Source: HLUCCA09 sp038745585 (GTDB taxonomy: Bacteria; Pseudomonadota; Alphaproteobacteria; Rhodobacterales; Rhodobacteraceae). Taken from it: DNA of 64,000 nucleotides. Position 1 is the stretch's first letter; each line of letters starts with the position of its first letter. Positions 25,151-34,048 of this stretch are shown in pieces. Under the pieces are notes generated by a model. The model was not told the origin of the DNA. It saw only the letters and a program-made list of their open reading frames with translations, and searched no databases. A program made the translations under genes and the position numbers. Location: the NCBI GenBank assembly GCA_038745585.1, contig JBCDLH010000006.1, positions 1 to 64,000 of the forward strand. The letters run 5' to 3'.

Positions 25151-26044
25151 TTGAAGATCACGTTTCGCCAGATTGATGCGTTTCGGACCGTGATCTCGAC
25201 CGGATCTGTCACCGAGGCTGCCACGCTTCTCGGCGTTTCCCAGCCGGCGATTAGCCGCCTTTTGGCCGACTTCGAGACGGAGCTTGGCTTTGCACTCTTC
25301 CACCGCCAGGGCCGCATCCTCATCCCGACGGAAGAGGCACGGCTTCTCGTACACGAGGTGCGCCAGGCCGTGAGTGGCATGGAGCACATCAAGCACGCGG
25401 CCGAGGCGATCGGCACCTACGGCCATTCCACGCTCCGCCTTGTCACAGCGCCCGTCTTTTCGAGCGTGATGATGCCCGACATGATTGCCAAGTTCGCCAA
25501 AGCGTTTCCGAACGTGGCCCTTTCGCTCGAGATTGAAGCCAATGACGACACCGCGGCGTGGCTCGTCTCGCACTCGCACGACTTTGGCCTGTCGACGAGC
25601 GAGGCGGGGGATCCTACTCTGACGCATCACGTCCTCACCGAGCAGCATGCGCTTGCGGTCGTGCCGGAGGGGCACCGCCTGGCGGCGCAGGCCCAAATCC
25701 GGCCTGAGGACATGCGCGGCGAGAGCTTTGTCTCCTATGCGCGCGGCTCGCGTTTTCGTCATGCCATCGACGCGGTGTTTGACGGACAAGGGATCGTGCG
25801 GAATTGCCTCTATGAGACGCGGACGACCCAGTCGATCTGCCATCTTGTGGCGCGGGGGCTCGGCGTGTCCGTGGTCGCTGCGACCGAGGCGCAGCTTCGC
25901 GGCGATGCGGGCTGCGTGATCCGGACTTTCGACGCACCGCTGACATTTCGCGCTGTGCTCACCTGGTCAAAGGCGCGACCGCTTTCGGCACCGGCGCAAG
26001 GTTTTCTGGATTTGGCGCGGGAGAGGGCGGGCGCTCTCGAATAG
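25151..26044 (+). CDS. LysR-family regulator
   Basis: A 297-residue LysR protein beginning with a TTG codon (KITFRQIDAFRTVISTGSVTEAA); no ATG fits the family N-terminus. The helix-turn-helix (TLLGVSQPAISRLLADFE) and the effector domain (GLSTSEAG, VVPEGHRL, RGLGVSVV) are clear. Its style recalls NocR/OccR-type amino-acid (opine, ornithine) regulators. It converges on the amino-acid ABC transporter across a 234-base gap in which I see no gene, so it may or may not regulate that system. Confidence 0.87.
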   Translation: MKITFRQIDAFRTVISTGSVTEAATLLGVSQPAISRLLADFETELGFALFHRQGRILIPTEEARLLVHEVRQAVSGMEHIKHAAEAIGTYGHSTLRLVTAPVFSSVMMPDMIAKFAKAFPNVALSLEIEANDDTAAWLVSHSHDFGLSTSEAGDPTLTHHVLTEQHALAVVPEGHRLAAQAQIRPEDMRGESFVSYARGSRFRHAIDAVFDGQGIVRNCLYETRTTQSICHLVARGLGVSVVAATEAQLRGDAGCVIRTFDAPLTFRAVLTWSKARPLSAPAQGFLDLARERAGALE

Positions 26045-26278
26045 GTCACGCCTAGTAGAGCTTCGCAGCCCCGGCACGGAGCAAAGGCCGCAAGGCCGCC
26101 GTGCCAGCGCCGTCACGTCCCCACGGGATGTCGCTTTGTTTCCGTTGACGCTGAACTCGGGGCGGGGAGGGACTTGGCAGGGATAAAGTGCTTTGTCCGA
26201 CCGTTGCAGCGCCAACCCACGGGACAGCTCTGGCACGGCTCCGTGCAATGATCAGGTGCCTGTAAGGCGGGCTCGACC

Positions 26279-27166
26279 CTAGCGCTCTCCTGCCGTCCCG
26301 CGCTTCTCTAATCGGGCAAAGAGGCGGGAGAGCGAGAAGCAGATCACAAAGTAGAACGCTGCGACCGTGATCCACGCCTCAAAGATCATTCGCGTTGAGG
26401 CGACGAGTTCCACCGCCTTGTAGGTCAGTTCCTGGACGGAGATCAGCGAAATGATCGAACTGTCCTTGATGAGCGTAATGAATTGGTTGGCGAGCGGCGG
26501 CAGGACCTTTTTGATCGCCTGCGGCAGAACGATGTAGCGTAGCTCCTGGTATTGGTTCATCCCGATGGAGCGGGCCGCTTCGCGCTGTCCCTTCGGGATG
26601 GATTGGATCCCCGCGCGAACGATCTCCCCCACAAACGCGCTTTCGAACAGCGCCAGAACGATCACGCCCGAGATCAGCGATGGAAAGCGGCGCATGTCGC
26701 CAAAGAAGAACTCCCAGACGCCGCTATCCTCAGATCGCGCAATGCCGCGCGCCCAGCGCTCGATGTTGAAGGCGTCGATCAACTGCTGCGATAGAAAAAA
26801 GAAGAATATGAAGATGACAACGAGGGGCGGAATGTTGCGCAGCACTTCGAGATAGGTGCGCGCGAGCATCCGCACCGCGAGGTTCGAAGAGCACCGCGCG
26901 ATGCCGAGGATCGTGCCGAGGATCACCGCGAGGATGCTCGCGTAGATTGAGATGCGGATCGTTGTGACAAGGCCCTGCAGGAGGAGGTTGGCGAAGTATT
27001 CCTCGCGGACCGTATGATAGCCGACGATGTAGGAGGGGATCAGCTCCCACCTCCAGACATACTCCAGCGTGCCTTCGATCTGGACCCAGACATAGCCGAC
27101 AAACGCCAGGAGCACCGCGAGGATCGCGTAATCTGGCCAGCGCAACTTGTCGATGAAGGCTCTCAC
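26279..27166 (-). CDS. Polar amino-acid ABC transporter permease
   Basis: A 295-residue permease of the HisMQ/GltJK type, with the EAA-like loop EAARSIGMNQYQELRYIVLPQAI near the C-terminus and about five helices. The GTG at 27166 is chosen because GAAGGA lies eight bases upstream; the 58-residue longer frame would run back through the intergenic hairpin. It is the last gene of the four-gene importer and pairs with the other permease (28131-28973) in the membrane. Confidence 0.87.
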   Translation of the reverse strand: MRAFIDKLRWPDYAILAVLLAFVGYVWVQIEGTLEYVWRWELIPSYIVGYHTVREEYFANLLLQGLVTTIRISIYASILAVILGTILGIARCSSNLAVRMLARTYLEVLRNIPPLVVIFIFFFFLSQQLIDAFNIERWARGIARSEDSGVWEFFFGDMRRFPSLISGVIVLALFESAFVGEIVRAGIQSIPKGQREAARSIGMNQYQELRYIVLPQAIKKVLPPLANQFITLIKDSSIISLISVQELTYKAVELVASTRMIFEAWITVAAFYFVICFSLSRLFARLEKRGTAGER

Positions 27167-27197
27167 GTGGGCTGTCCTTCGGAGCTTGGTCGGCGAC

Positions 27198-27227
27198 GGA
27201 CCGGGGACGGCGTACCGCTCCCGGTCC
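27198..27227 (-). other. Hairpin between binding-protein and permease genes
   Basis: GGACCGGG (27198-27205) pairs with CCCGGTCC (27220-27227) in the gap after the binding-protein gene. There is no T-run. Such hairpins protect the upstream message and allow the binding protein to be made in excess over the permease. Confidence 0.65.
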
Positions 27228-27251
27228 CTTGGCGGCCGTTGCTGCGGGCCG

Positions 27252-28085
27252 TTATTGGGCGACCTGGTCTTCCCATTCCTCGGTCGCAAACCAGTAAGTG
27301 TGCCGCTCTTCGAGCCAGCCGGAGCGCCATTCCTGTGCAATCCAGTTGTCGAAGTAATTCATCGCATCTGGGTCGCCTTTGCGCACGGCAAAGGAGGAGC
27401 CGCGCTGATTGTAGAGCGGAGTGTCCATGACATAGACGACGCCGGGATGGCGGGCGGCTTCACGGTTTGGCGCGGGCTGCGAGGCCATCGTGGCGTGGGC
27501 GTTGCCGTTGATGACCTCCTGCGCAGAGGCGCCGTCCTCGTCAAAGAGCAGCAACTGCGCTTCGGGGAATTGCTCGGCGATCACCACAGCGGGGGTGGCG
27601 CCGCGTCGGGCGGTGAAGATCACGTCGGGCGAATTCAGATCCTCGACTGACATGCCTTCGGTCATCTCCGTGTTCGCGAGGATTGCCTGGCCTGAATAGG
27701 CGTAGGCGTCGGTGAAATTGACCGTCAGGTTCCGCTGTGCGGTATAGGACATCCCCGAAATGATGACGTCGAAATTGCCGGCGATCAGCGCGGGAATGAT
27801 CCCGTCCCACGAGGTCGGCACGAACTCGACCTCGACGCCCATATCCTCGGCCAGCTTACGGCCCACATCGAGCTCGAAACCAATAAGATCGCCGTTCCGG
27901 TCCCGCATCGACCAGGGCACGAAAAGCGAGAGGCCGATGCGGATCACACCATCTTCTTGGATCTGATTGAGGACGCTTTCCGAGGTCAGTGTCTGCGCTG
28001 TGCTCTGCGCGGTCGCCGGAAGGGCGAGGCTCAGGGCCAGTGCCGATCCCACGGCGGCGGCCAATGTGCGGCGGGTAAAGCTCAT
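27252..28085 (-). CDS. Amino-acid ABC transporter periplasmic binding protein
   Basis: A 277-residue family 3 solute-binding protein. A Sec signal peptide (SFTRRTLAAAVGSALALSL, cleavage after PATAQ) is followed by VIRIGLSLFVPWSMRDRNGDLIGFELDVGRKL, split here by the usual family motif order, then SYTAQRN and the late segment GSSFAVRKGD. The arginine of SYTAQRN contacts the alpha-carboxylate of amino-acid ligands in the family. The ligand is not determined. Confidence 0.9.
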   Translation of the reverse strand: MSFTRRTLAAAVGSALALSLALPATAQSTAQTLTSESVLNQIQEDGVIRIGLSLFVPWSMRDRNGDLIGFELDVGRKLAEDMGVEVEFVPTSWDGIIPALIAGNFDVIISGMSYTAQRNLTVNFTDAYAYSGQAILANTEMTEGMSVEDLNSPDVIFTARRGATPAVVIAEQFPEAQLLLFDEDGASAQEVINGNAHATMASQPAPNREAARHPGVVYVMDTPLYNQRGSSFAVRKGDPDAMNYFDNWIAQEWRSGWLEERHTYWFATEEWEDQVAQ

Positions 28086-28130
28086 ATCCGTATCTCCTTG
28101 CTGGACGTATATCTTGCTCGTTTTCTTCGG

Positions 28131-28973
28131 TTATTGGTCAACGGCATATCTCCGTTCGAGATAGGACACGCCGACAGAGAGGATCAGCGTCACGACCATG
28201 TAGACGACCGCAACGGTGAACCAGATTTCAAAGCTCATGAAAGTGTCAGAGATGATGTTGCGCCCGATCGTTGTGAGCTCGGCCACCGCGATAACGCTGA
28301 CAATGGCCGACGATTTGATGAGGTGAACGACCTCTCCGGTCATCGGGGGCAGCATGAAGCGGATGGATTGCGGTAGCACGATGTAGCGGTAGGTCTGCGC
28401 GGTCGTCATCCCGATGGAGGAGGCGGCTTCCCACTGCCCCTTCGGAACGGCGTTGATGCCGGCACGCAGGATCTCGGAGATGAGGGCAGAGTGGAAGACG
28501 GCAAGGGTGAGGACGGAGGCCCAGTACCGATCGAACCCGAAAATCGGGCCGAGCACGTAGTAGAATAGATAGAGCAGGACGAGCAGCGGGATGTTGCGAA
28601 TGAGTTCGAGAAACCCGATTGCGACCGCCTTGCCGACAACGAGACCCGACAGACGCAGGAGTGCGACCCCCAGCCCGATCAGCGTCGCGAGCGCGAAGGA
28701 CAGGACCGAAAGCTGGATCGTCGCTCCAAGCCCGATGAAAATCTCGCCCAGTTGAAATCCGTCATCGGTAAAGCTGTAGAGGTATTGCGGAACGCGCGAC
28801 CATTGCCAGTTGTACCCCATGTTTTGCGCGCCAGCGTAGGCGCTCCAGACGATGAGATAGATCACGGCAATATAGATCGCGACGGCAACCGGCACCGAGT
28901 TCAGCACCCGTTGAAACGCTGGTGGGCGTGGCAGTTCGGCGCCTTTTAGGGCGGGCATCTCCTGAGTGCTCAC
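28131..28973 (-). CDS. Polar amino-acid ABC transporter permease
   Basis: A 280-residue HisMQ-type permease with the loop EAASSIGMTTAQTYRYIVLPQSI and about six helices including the N-terminal one. The GTG start at 28973 has GAGAGGG eight bases upstream and lies 10 bases after the ATPase stop; the longer frame into the ATPase gene is rejected. It forms the heteromeric channel with the 26279-27166 permease. Confidence 0.9.
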   Translation of the reverse strand: MSTQEMPALKGAELPRPPAFQRVLNSVPVAVAIYIAVIYLIVWSAYAGAQNMGYNWQWSRVPQYLYSFTDDGFQLGEIFIGLGATIQLSVLSFALATLIGLGVALLRLSGLVVGKAVAIGFLELIRNIPLLVLLYLFYYVLGPIFGFDRYWASVLTLAVFHSALISEILRAGINAVPKGQWEAASSIGMTTAQTYRYIVLPQSIRFMLPPMTGEVVHLIKSSAIVSVIAVAELTTIGRNIISDTFMSFEIWFTVAVVYMVVTLILSVGVSYLERRYAVDQ

Positions 28974-28983
28974 GGTCACCCTC

Positions 28984-29730
28984 TCAATGCGCGAGGATCT
29001 GGTCGAGGAACGTGCGACAGCGTGCGCTCGCCGGATTTGTAAAGAAGGTCTCGGGTGGGGCGACCTCGACGATCCGGCCCTCCTCCATAAAGACCATGGT
29101 GTCGGCCACCTTGCGGGCAAACCCCATCTCATGGGTCACGACGACCATCGTCTTGCCGGTGTCGACGAGCTCGGCCATCACCTCGAGCACTTCGTGGATC
29201 ATCTCGGGATCGAGCGCCGAGGTCGGCTCGTCGAAAAGCATGATCCGGCTTTCCATGCAAAGCGAGCGGGCAATGGCCACACGCTGCTGCTGGCCGCCGG
29301 AGAGCTGAATGGGATACTTGTCCGCCTGTTCCGGGATGTGCACGCGGTCGAGGTAATGACGGGCAAGCTCTTCGGCCTTAGCGCGGTCAAGCTTGCGGAC
29401 CTTCATCGGCCCAATCGTCAGATTTTCGAGCACCGTCAGATGGGGAAAGAGGTTGAATTGCTGAAAGACCATGCCGACCTCCTGGCGCAGCTTCAGCACG
29501 TCTTTGGAGCCCTCGTAGACCTCTAGCCCATCGACCGTAAGCGTCCCAGAACTGTGCCATTCGAGGCCGTTGAAACAGCGGATCAGGGTCGACTTGCCGG
29601 AGCCCGAAGGCCCGCAGATCACCATCTTCTCGCCGCGCCGGACGCTGATATTCACATCCTTCAGCGCGTGAAAGTCGTCGTAGAACTTGTCGAGATGGGT
29701 TGCCTGAATAATAGGCTCGGCAGTGCTCAT
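28984..29730 (-). CDS. Polar amino-acid ABC transporter ATP-binding protein
   Basis: A 248-residue ABC ATPase of the GlnQ/GltL type: Walker A GPSGSGKST, signature LSGGQQQRVAIARSL, Walker B IMLFDEPTSALDP and switch histidine VVVTHEMGFA. It is the first gene of the minus-strand operon ATPase-permease-binding protein-permease. ATPase-first order is unusual but occurs in alphaproteobacteria. Confidence 0.93.
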   Translation of the reverse strand: MSTAEPIIQATHLDKFYDDFHALKDVNISVRRGEKMVICGPSGSGKSTLIRCFNGLEWHSSGTLTVDGLEVYEGSKDVLKLRQEVGMVFQQFNLFPHLTVLENLTIGPMKVRKLDRAKAEELARHYLDRVHIPEQADKYPIQLSGGQQQRVAIARSLCMESRIMLFDEPTSALDPEMIHEVLEVMAELVDTGKTMVVVTHEMGFARKVADTMVFMEEGRIVEVAPPETFFTNPASARCRTFLDQILAH

Positions 29731-30003
29731 CGGTCGATCACTCCGTCAGGCGGCGGCGGCGGCATATCGCTATTAGTCTATACTTAATGCCGCGTCACAA
29801 CTGACAACGTGGCGCAGATCGCGCTTCTTGCCAGCTCACTGAGCGCCGCCGCTCGATTCTTCACAGGGGGGAGCGGTATGCGATGAAAAATAGGGCGGGC
29901 ATCCCGAGTGCGCTTTGGCGCGGCCGGAGGAAGGCCGTTGCGAGCAAGATGAGTGCGGCTAGGGTCTGAACGCAGGGCTGACAAGAATGGAAGGGGTGAG
30001 GCT

Positions 30004-30624
30004 ATGACAGCATGGATCCAGATGATCTCGGACGACGCGGCGGACGCGCCCTTGCGCGACGTGCTTGACCTAGCACGCACACCGCACGGGACAGTGGACA
30101 ACGTGATGCGCGTACATTCTCTGCGGCCCAACACGATGCGCGGGCATGTCATTCTCTATCGCGCGTGCCTCCATGACGATGCCAACACGGTGCCGATGTG
30201 GCTTCAGGAGGTTATCGCGTCCCATGTATCGATGCTAAACGACTGCCCCTATTCCTATGCCAATCACTGGGCCAATGCGCGGCACCTTATCGGCGATGAC
30301 GCTAGGGCGGATGCGGTCGAAGCGGCGTTGCAGGCGCGTGCGCTTGAAACGGTCTTCGAAGGCAAGGATCTCGCCGCGCTACGCTATGCGGGCAAGCTAA
30401 CGGAGGCGCCGGGGGCGATGGAGGAGGCGGACGTCGTCTCCCTCCGCGGGGCCGGCTGGGCCGACGGCGAGATCTTGGAGATCAATCAGATCGTCGGTTA
30501 CTTCAACTACGTAAACCGGTTGCTCAACGGCCTCGGCGTGAGCACCGCGGGCGATGTCGTCGGCTACTATGCCTCCGCGGACGAGGACGATCCGGGCTCT
30601 CCTTCGGCGGACGCCGCGATCTAA
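30004..30624 (+). CDS. AhpD-like / carboxymuconolactone decarboxylase-family protein
   Basis: A 206-residue peroxidase-related protein of the AhpD fold. The usual redox CxxC is here C81-P-Y-S84 followed by H88, so the second cysteine is a serine; the WLQEVIASHVSMLNDC helix leading to it is typical. GGGTGAGG lies before the ATG at 30004. It converges with the decarboxylase beta-subunit gene 17 bases away. Single-cysteine members may still reduce peroxides with outside thiols or act as structural relatives without that activity. Confidence 0.8.
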   Translation: MTAWIQMISDDAADAPLRDVLDLARTPHGTVDNVMRVHSLRPNTMRGHVILYRACLHDDANTVPMWLQEVIASHVSMLNDCPYSYANHWANARHLIGDDARADAVEAALQARALETVFEGKDLAALRYAGKLTEAPGAMEEADVVSLRGAGWADGEILEINQIVGYFNYVNRLLNGLGVSTAGDVVGYYASADEDDPGSPSADAAI

Positions 30625-30640
30625 GGGCGTTGCCCAACAT

Positions 30641-31213
30641 TCAAGTGGTGCGCAACGCCTCGGCGAACGCCTGCCGCGCCGCCGCCCCGTGGATGTAGGA
30701 ATAGTCTCTTGGATAAGGTGCGCCGGCGTGCACCTCGAGCGCGCAAAAGCGCGGGCCCGGCGTGGCCAGCATCTTGGGCAGGGTGTCGATGAGCACGGCT
30801 TCTTCGCTCTGCCGAAACACGCTGGGAAAACCCGCCGCCTCGGCAAAGCCAGCAAAGTCGACCGCCTTCGCATTCGGGATCGGATGCCCGCCATTGACCT
30901 CGTAGGTCCGATTGACAAAGACGAAATGCGAGAGGTTTGCGACATTGGCACCGGCTGTGGTCACGAGCGCGCCGAGATTCATCAACAGGCTACCATCGCC
31001 ATCGAAGACGAAGATCTTCCGATCGGGGTGGGCGAGTGCGAGGCCGAGGCCATGGGACAGCGCCTGCCCCATAGCACCGACGGCGACATAGTTTAGCGGG
31101 CGCGGGTTGAGCGCGATCCAATCGAAGTTGGTCTGATAGACCGCGACAACGACGTCGCGCGGCCCGACATGGGGAATAAAGGCACGCAGGGCTGCGTCGC
31201 GGGCGATGCTCAT
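30641..31213 (-). CDS. Thiamine-diphosphate 2-oxo-acid decarboxylase, beta subunit (ComE-like)
   Basis: A 190-residue thiamine-diphosphate-binding subunit. The cofactor motif GDGSLLMNLGAL ... FVNRTYE is present near residues 70-105, and AVGAMGQALSHGLGLALA precedes it. Length and split match the beta subunit of sulfopyruvate decarboxylase and the C-terminal half of phosphonopyruvate decarboxylase. It overlaps the alpha gene by four bases (ATGA). The preferred 2-oxo acid cannot be read from the motifs. Confidence 0.82.
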   Translation of the reverse strand: MSIARDAALRAFIPHVGPRDVVVAVYQTNFDWIALNPRPLNYVAVGAMGQALSHGLGLALAHPDRKIFVFDGDGSLLMNLGALVTTAGANVANLSHFVFVNRTYEVNGGHPIPNAKAVDFAGFAEAAGFPSVFRQSEEAVLIDTLPKMLATPGPRFCALEVHAGAPYPRDYSYIHGAAARQAFAEALRTT

Positions 31214-31752
31214 GGGATCTCCGGTGCGCGGCCAACCAGAAAGACATGCGGGCGCGCCTCCGCATAGGCCGCGTCTATGGCCGCGGCGATATGTGCCTCG
31301 TGTCCTGGAGCTTCCAGCCAGGAATAGCAAAGGTCCATCGCGTCGAGTACAGCCGGTACGATGCGGACGCCGTAGGAGGCTGAGTCCGCGGCGGGTAGGC
31401 CTGGCTCCTTACCCTGGAGACCGACGAGCATCACGACGGGGCGCGCATAGTCGACGCCGATGGCGCGGATCGCATTAAGCGAGTCCATTAGGCCTGTCTG
31501 CTGCATCATTAAGATCGCTCGCGGACCGCCATAGGACATCGCCGCACAGATCGAGACGCCCTCGTCCTCCTTGCAGACCCGCGTGAGCCGGAAATCTGGA
31601 TCGCACGCGGCGGGCCATAAAAGCCCGCTGCTCGTCACGATATCGGGTAGGGCCACGATGTGACGGATCTCGGCGACTTTAAGGGCATCAAGGATTGCCC
31701 GCCCGCTCGGGCCGGACATGGCGTCCGTGTGTCTATCTTCGGCAAAGACCAT
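31210..31752 (-). CDS. Thiamine-diphosphate 2-oxo-acid decarboxylase, alpha subunit (ComD-like)
   Basis: A 180-residue pyrimidine-binding subunit with the catalytic glutamate in CKEDEGVSICAAMSYGG and the segment LMMQQTGLMDSLNAIRAIG typical of sulfopyruvate/phosphonopyruvate decarboxylases. It overlaps the aminotransferase upstream and the beta subunit downstream by four bases each, so the three proteins are made together. An internal ATG at codon 12 is an alternative start. Confidence 0.82.
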   Translation of the reverse strand: MVFAEDRHTDAMSGPSGRAILDALKVAEIRHIVALPDIVTSSGLLWPAACDPDFRLTRVCKEDEGVSICAAMSYGGPRAILMMQQTGLMDSLNAIRAIGVDYARPVVMLVGLQGKEPGLPAADSASYGVRIVPAVLDAMDLCYSWLEAPGHEAHIAAAIDAAYAEARPHVFLVGRAPEIP

Positions 31753-32930
31753 CAGCCGGGACGCCCTTTCGCAGCGTCCGGGGGGGGCTTCAGAAAAGCG
31801 TCAAGGGCGGCCAGGCAGGCAGCGTTTTGCTCGGGCAGGCCGAGCGTGATCCTAAGGGCGCCCGAAAAGGCCGGTGCGGCGAAGCGGCGGATCAGGATGC
31901 CGCGCTTCGCCAGAAAACGCTCCGCGCCGGCGGCGGAGTGCGCAGGACCGGGAAAATGCACAAGCACGAAGTTGGTCTGGCTCGGCGTGACCTTGAGCCC
32001 CATCGCCGCAAGCCCTTGACTTAGCCGCGCGCGCTCGTCCGCGTTGCGTCGGCAAACCTCGTCGACATGGCCGCGATCTTCTAGTGCGGCGAGCGCAGCG
32101 GCGAGAGATGGCGACGTCATCGGGAAGGTTACGCCGATCCGGCTTAGGATGTCGACGATCTCCGGCGGCCCGTACGCCCAGCCGACCCGCGCCCCGGCAA
32201 GCCCGTGCGCTTTCGAGAAGGTCCGCGTGACGACAACGTTTTGGGCTTCTTCAACCAACGTGGTCGCCGGTGCATAGTCCGCAGCGGTCACGTACTCCTC
32301 ATAGGCGCAATCGAGGACGAGTAGGACATGCGCGGGCAGCTGGGCATGGAGCCTGTCAATCTCTGCACCGCTGATATAGGTCCCCGCCGGGTTTTCAGGG
32401 TTGGCGACATAGACAACCCGGGTGCGCGGGGTCAGAGCCGCTAACATTGCATCGACCGAGGGCACGAACTCTGCATCGGGCACAGAGATAACGGACGCGC
32501 CGCTGGCATAAGCGTAGTTGGGCACCTTAAGGTATCCGTTCGCTGTCCGGATCAGCTCGTCGCCCGGTGCAAGATAGGCCCGCGCGAGCCGCGCAATCAG
32601 GTCGTCCGACCCAAAGCCGATCGCGATTCGCTCGGGATCGAGCCTGTAGCGGGCCGCGAGAGCTGGGATGAGAAAGCGCCCTGGTGCTTCGATGTAGCGC
32701 TCGATGGCATCGACAGCGGACTGGGCCGCCGCGCGCGCCGCCGGGCTGGGCCCATAGGCACTTTCGTTGGAATTCAGCAGGATCGGATCGGTCTTGTGTG
32801 TGGACGCGTCGGGCAGGACCATATGGGGCTTGATGCGGTCTATGCCGGGGTTCGCCATAGGCCGTTCTTGCCGGACGGGCGTGTGCCGCGCCTTGGATGC
32901 AGCGTCCGATCTCGCTTGAGGTGCTGTCAT
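31752..32930 (-). CDS. Class I/II PLP aminotransferase, HisC-like
   Basis: A fold-type I aminotransferase of the histidinol-phosphate aminotransferase family, about 392 residues from the ATG at 32930 (GGGAG six bases upstream); other in-frame starts are at 32936, 32960 and 32858. Seen are LNSNESAYGPSP at the N-terminus, the cofactor-binding VANPENPAGTYIS and LDCAYEEY, the PLP lysine in TRTFSKAHGLAGARVGWAYG, and the carboxylate-binding arginine in LRITLG. The operon with a 2-oxo-acid decarboxylase suggests it deaminates a dedicated amino acid rather than making histidine. Confidence 0.87.
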   Translation of the reverse strand: MTAPQARSDAASKARHTPVRQERPMANPGIDRIKPHMVLPDASTHKTDPILLNSNESAYGPSPAARAAAQSAVDAIERYIEAPGRFLIPALAARYRLDPERIAIGFGSDDLIARLARAYLAPGDELIRTANGYLKVPNYAYASGASVISVPDAEFVPSVDAMLAALTPRTRVVYVANPENPAGTYISGAEIDRLHAQLPAHVLLVLDCAYEEYVTAADYAPATTLVEEAQNVVVTRTFSKAHGLAGARVGWAYGPPEIVDILSRIGVTFPMTSPSLAAALAALEDRGHVDEVCRRNADERARLSQGLAAMGLKVTPSQTNFVLVHFPGPAHSAAGAERFLAKRGILIRRFAAPAFSGALRITLGLPEQNAACLAALDAFLKPPPDAAKGRPG

Positions 32931-33036
32931 CGCCATCTCCCGCTCCGGCGATGAAATCACAAATCCGCAGGCAATAGAACATTCAAATGCAGAAACCTTA
33001 TGCTAGCCTCTCTGGTGATGCCTTCGGAGAATGCCC
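32931..33036. promoter_or_regulatory. Divergent promoter region, aminotransferase operon / deacylase operon
   Basis: About 100 bases separate the two divergent start codons and must hold both promoters. It is A+T-richer than its surroundings. I find no clear palindrome and no local regulator gene. Confidence 0.45.
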
Positions 33037-34047
33037 ATGGCCGATGCCGCCCCTGCAAGCCGGCTGTCCCTGACGCTCGATCTCAACGCCTCGGGCCGAC
33101 ACGTCGGGGACCTGACGCTCCGATGGTCCGACAATGCGATCCCTCTCGGATACTATCCGATACCGCTCATTAGCTTGCGCGGCGGCGAAGGGCCCGTCCT
33201 GCTCGTGATCGGAGGAACGCATGGCGATGAGTTCGAGGGACCGGCCGCCGTCATGCGCCTTGCCGAGCGGCTCGACCCAGCGGCACTGCGAGGGCAGGTG
33301 ATCTTCATCCCGGCGCTCAACGCCCCTGCATTTGCCGCCTCTGCCCGCGTTTCGCCGCTCGATAGCGCCAACCTCAACCGCGCCTTTCCAGGCGACCGGA
33401 ATGGCGGGCCGACTGCGATGATCGCCGATTACATCGAACGCGTCTTGATGCCCCGCTGCAATGCGGTGATTGACCTTCACTCTGGCGGGAAAATGTCGTT
33501 CTTCACGCCCTGTACGCTCGCCACGCGGACGGCCGACCCCGAACTCTATAAGAGCAACCTCGCGCTTGCCGAGATGTTCGGGCTGCCGCTGATCTGGGAG
33601 CTCGGCGCCAACAACGACGACCGCTCGGTCAACGGCGCAGCCGAGCGTGCCGGCCTTCCGATGATCGCGACCGAGCTTGGCGGCGGGGGCGGTGTCGAGC
33701 CCTGGATTGCGCAAGCTGCGGAGGACGGCCTATTGCGCACACTCGGACATTTGGGGATTCTGGAAGGGGCGCCAAAGCCCGTCGATGCCCGTCGCGTCGC
33801 CATCGCGGACCCGCTGCACTCGGTCACCGCGCCGGCCGCTGGGCTCTTTGACCGAGCCACCGCCGCAGGACAAGACGTGCGCGCGGGCGACCTTGCGGGA
33901 CACTTCCATTTTCCCTTGGAGCCGCGGCGCCCGTCCGAAGCGCTTACCTTTGGCGCCGATGGCTATGTCTTGGCCCATACCTGTCGTGGCTGCGTGCAAA
34001 AGGGCGAAACGCTTGCGCTTGTCGTCCAAGACGTCGCGGATACCTAG
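33037..34047 (+). CDS. Succinylglutamate desuccinylase/aspartoacylase-family deacylase (DoeB-like)
   Basis: A 336-residue zinc amidohydrolase of the AstE/AspA family, which removes an acyl group from an N-acyl amino acid. Zinc ligands are H62 and E65 (GGTHGDEFEG) and the histidine of IDLHSGG; NLNRAFPGD and the glutamate in ATELGGGGG belong to the active site. The second ATG (33037) is preferred because GGAG lies eight bases upstream. It most resembles the DoeB/EutE branch that deacetylates N-acetyl-diaminobutyrate in ectoine breakdown, but no ectoine hydrolase gene lies here. The aldehyde dehydrogenase follows after one base. Confidence 0.83.
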   Translation: MADAAPASRLSLTLDLNASGRHVGDLTLRWSDNAIPLGYYPIPLISLRGGEGPVLLVIGGTHGDEFEGPAAVMRLAERLDPAALRGQVIFIPALNAPAFAASARVSPLDSANLNRAFPGDRNGGPTAMIADYIERVLMPRCNAVIDLHSGGKMSFFTPCTLATRTADPELYKSNLALAEMFGLPLIWELGANNDDRSVNGAAERAGLPMIATELGGGGGVEPWIAQAAEDGLLRTLGHLGILEGAPKPVDARRVAIADPLHSVTAPAAGLFDRATAAGQDVRAGDLAGHFHFPLEPRRPSEALTFGADGYVLAHTCRGCVQKGETLALVVQDVADT

Positions 34048-34048
34048 C

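Noticed and set aside
24521..25843. 440-codon minus-strand frame
   Set aside because: Antisense to the MATE and LysR genes, very rich in Arg/Asp/His, typical of a shadow frame.
26045..26278. Possible small gene or terminator between the LysR gene and the amino-acid permease
   Set aside because: Only a short GCACGG/CCGTGC inverted repeat was seen, with no T-run and no plausible frame.
29749..29763. Five GGC repeats upstream of the amino-acid ABC operon
   Set aside because: Too short and compositionally expected in this DNA to call a functional repeat.
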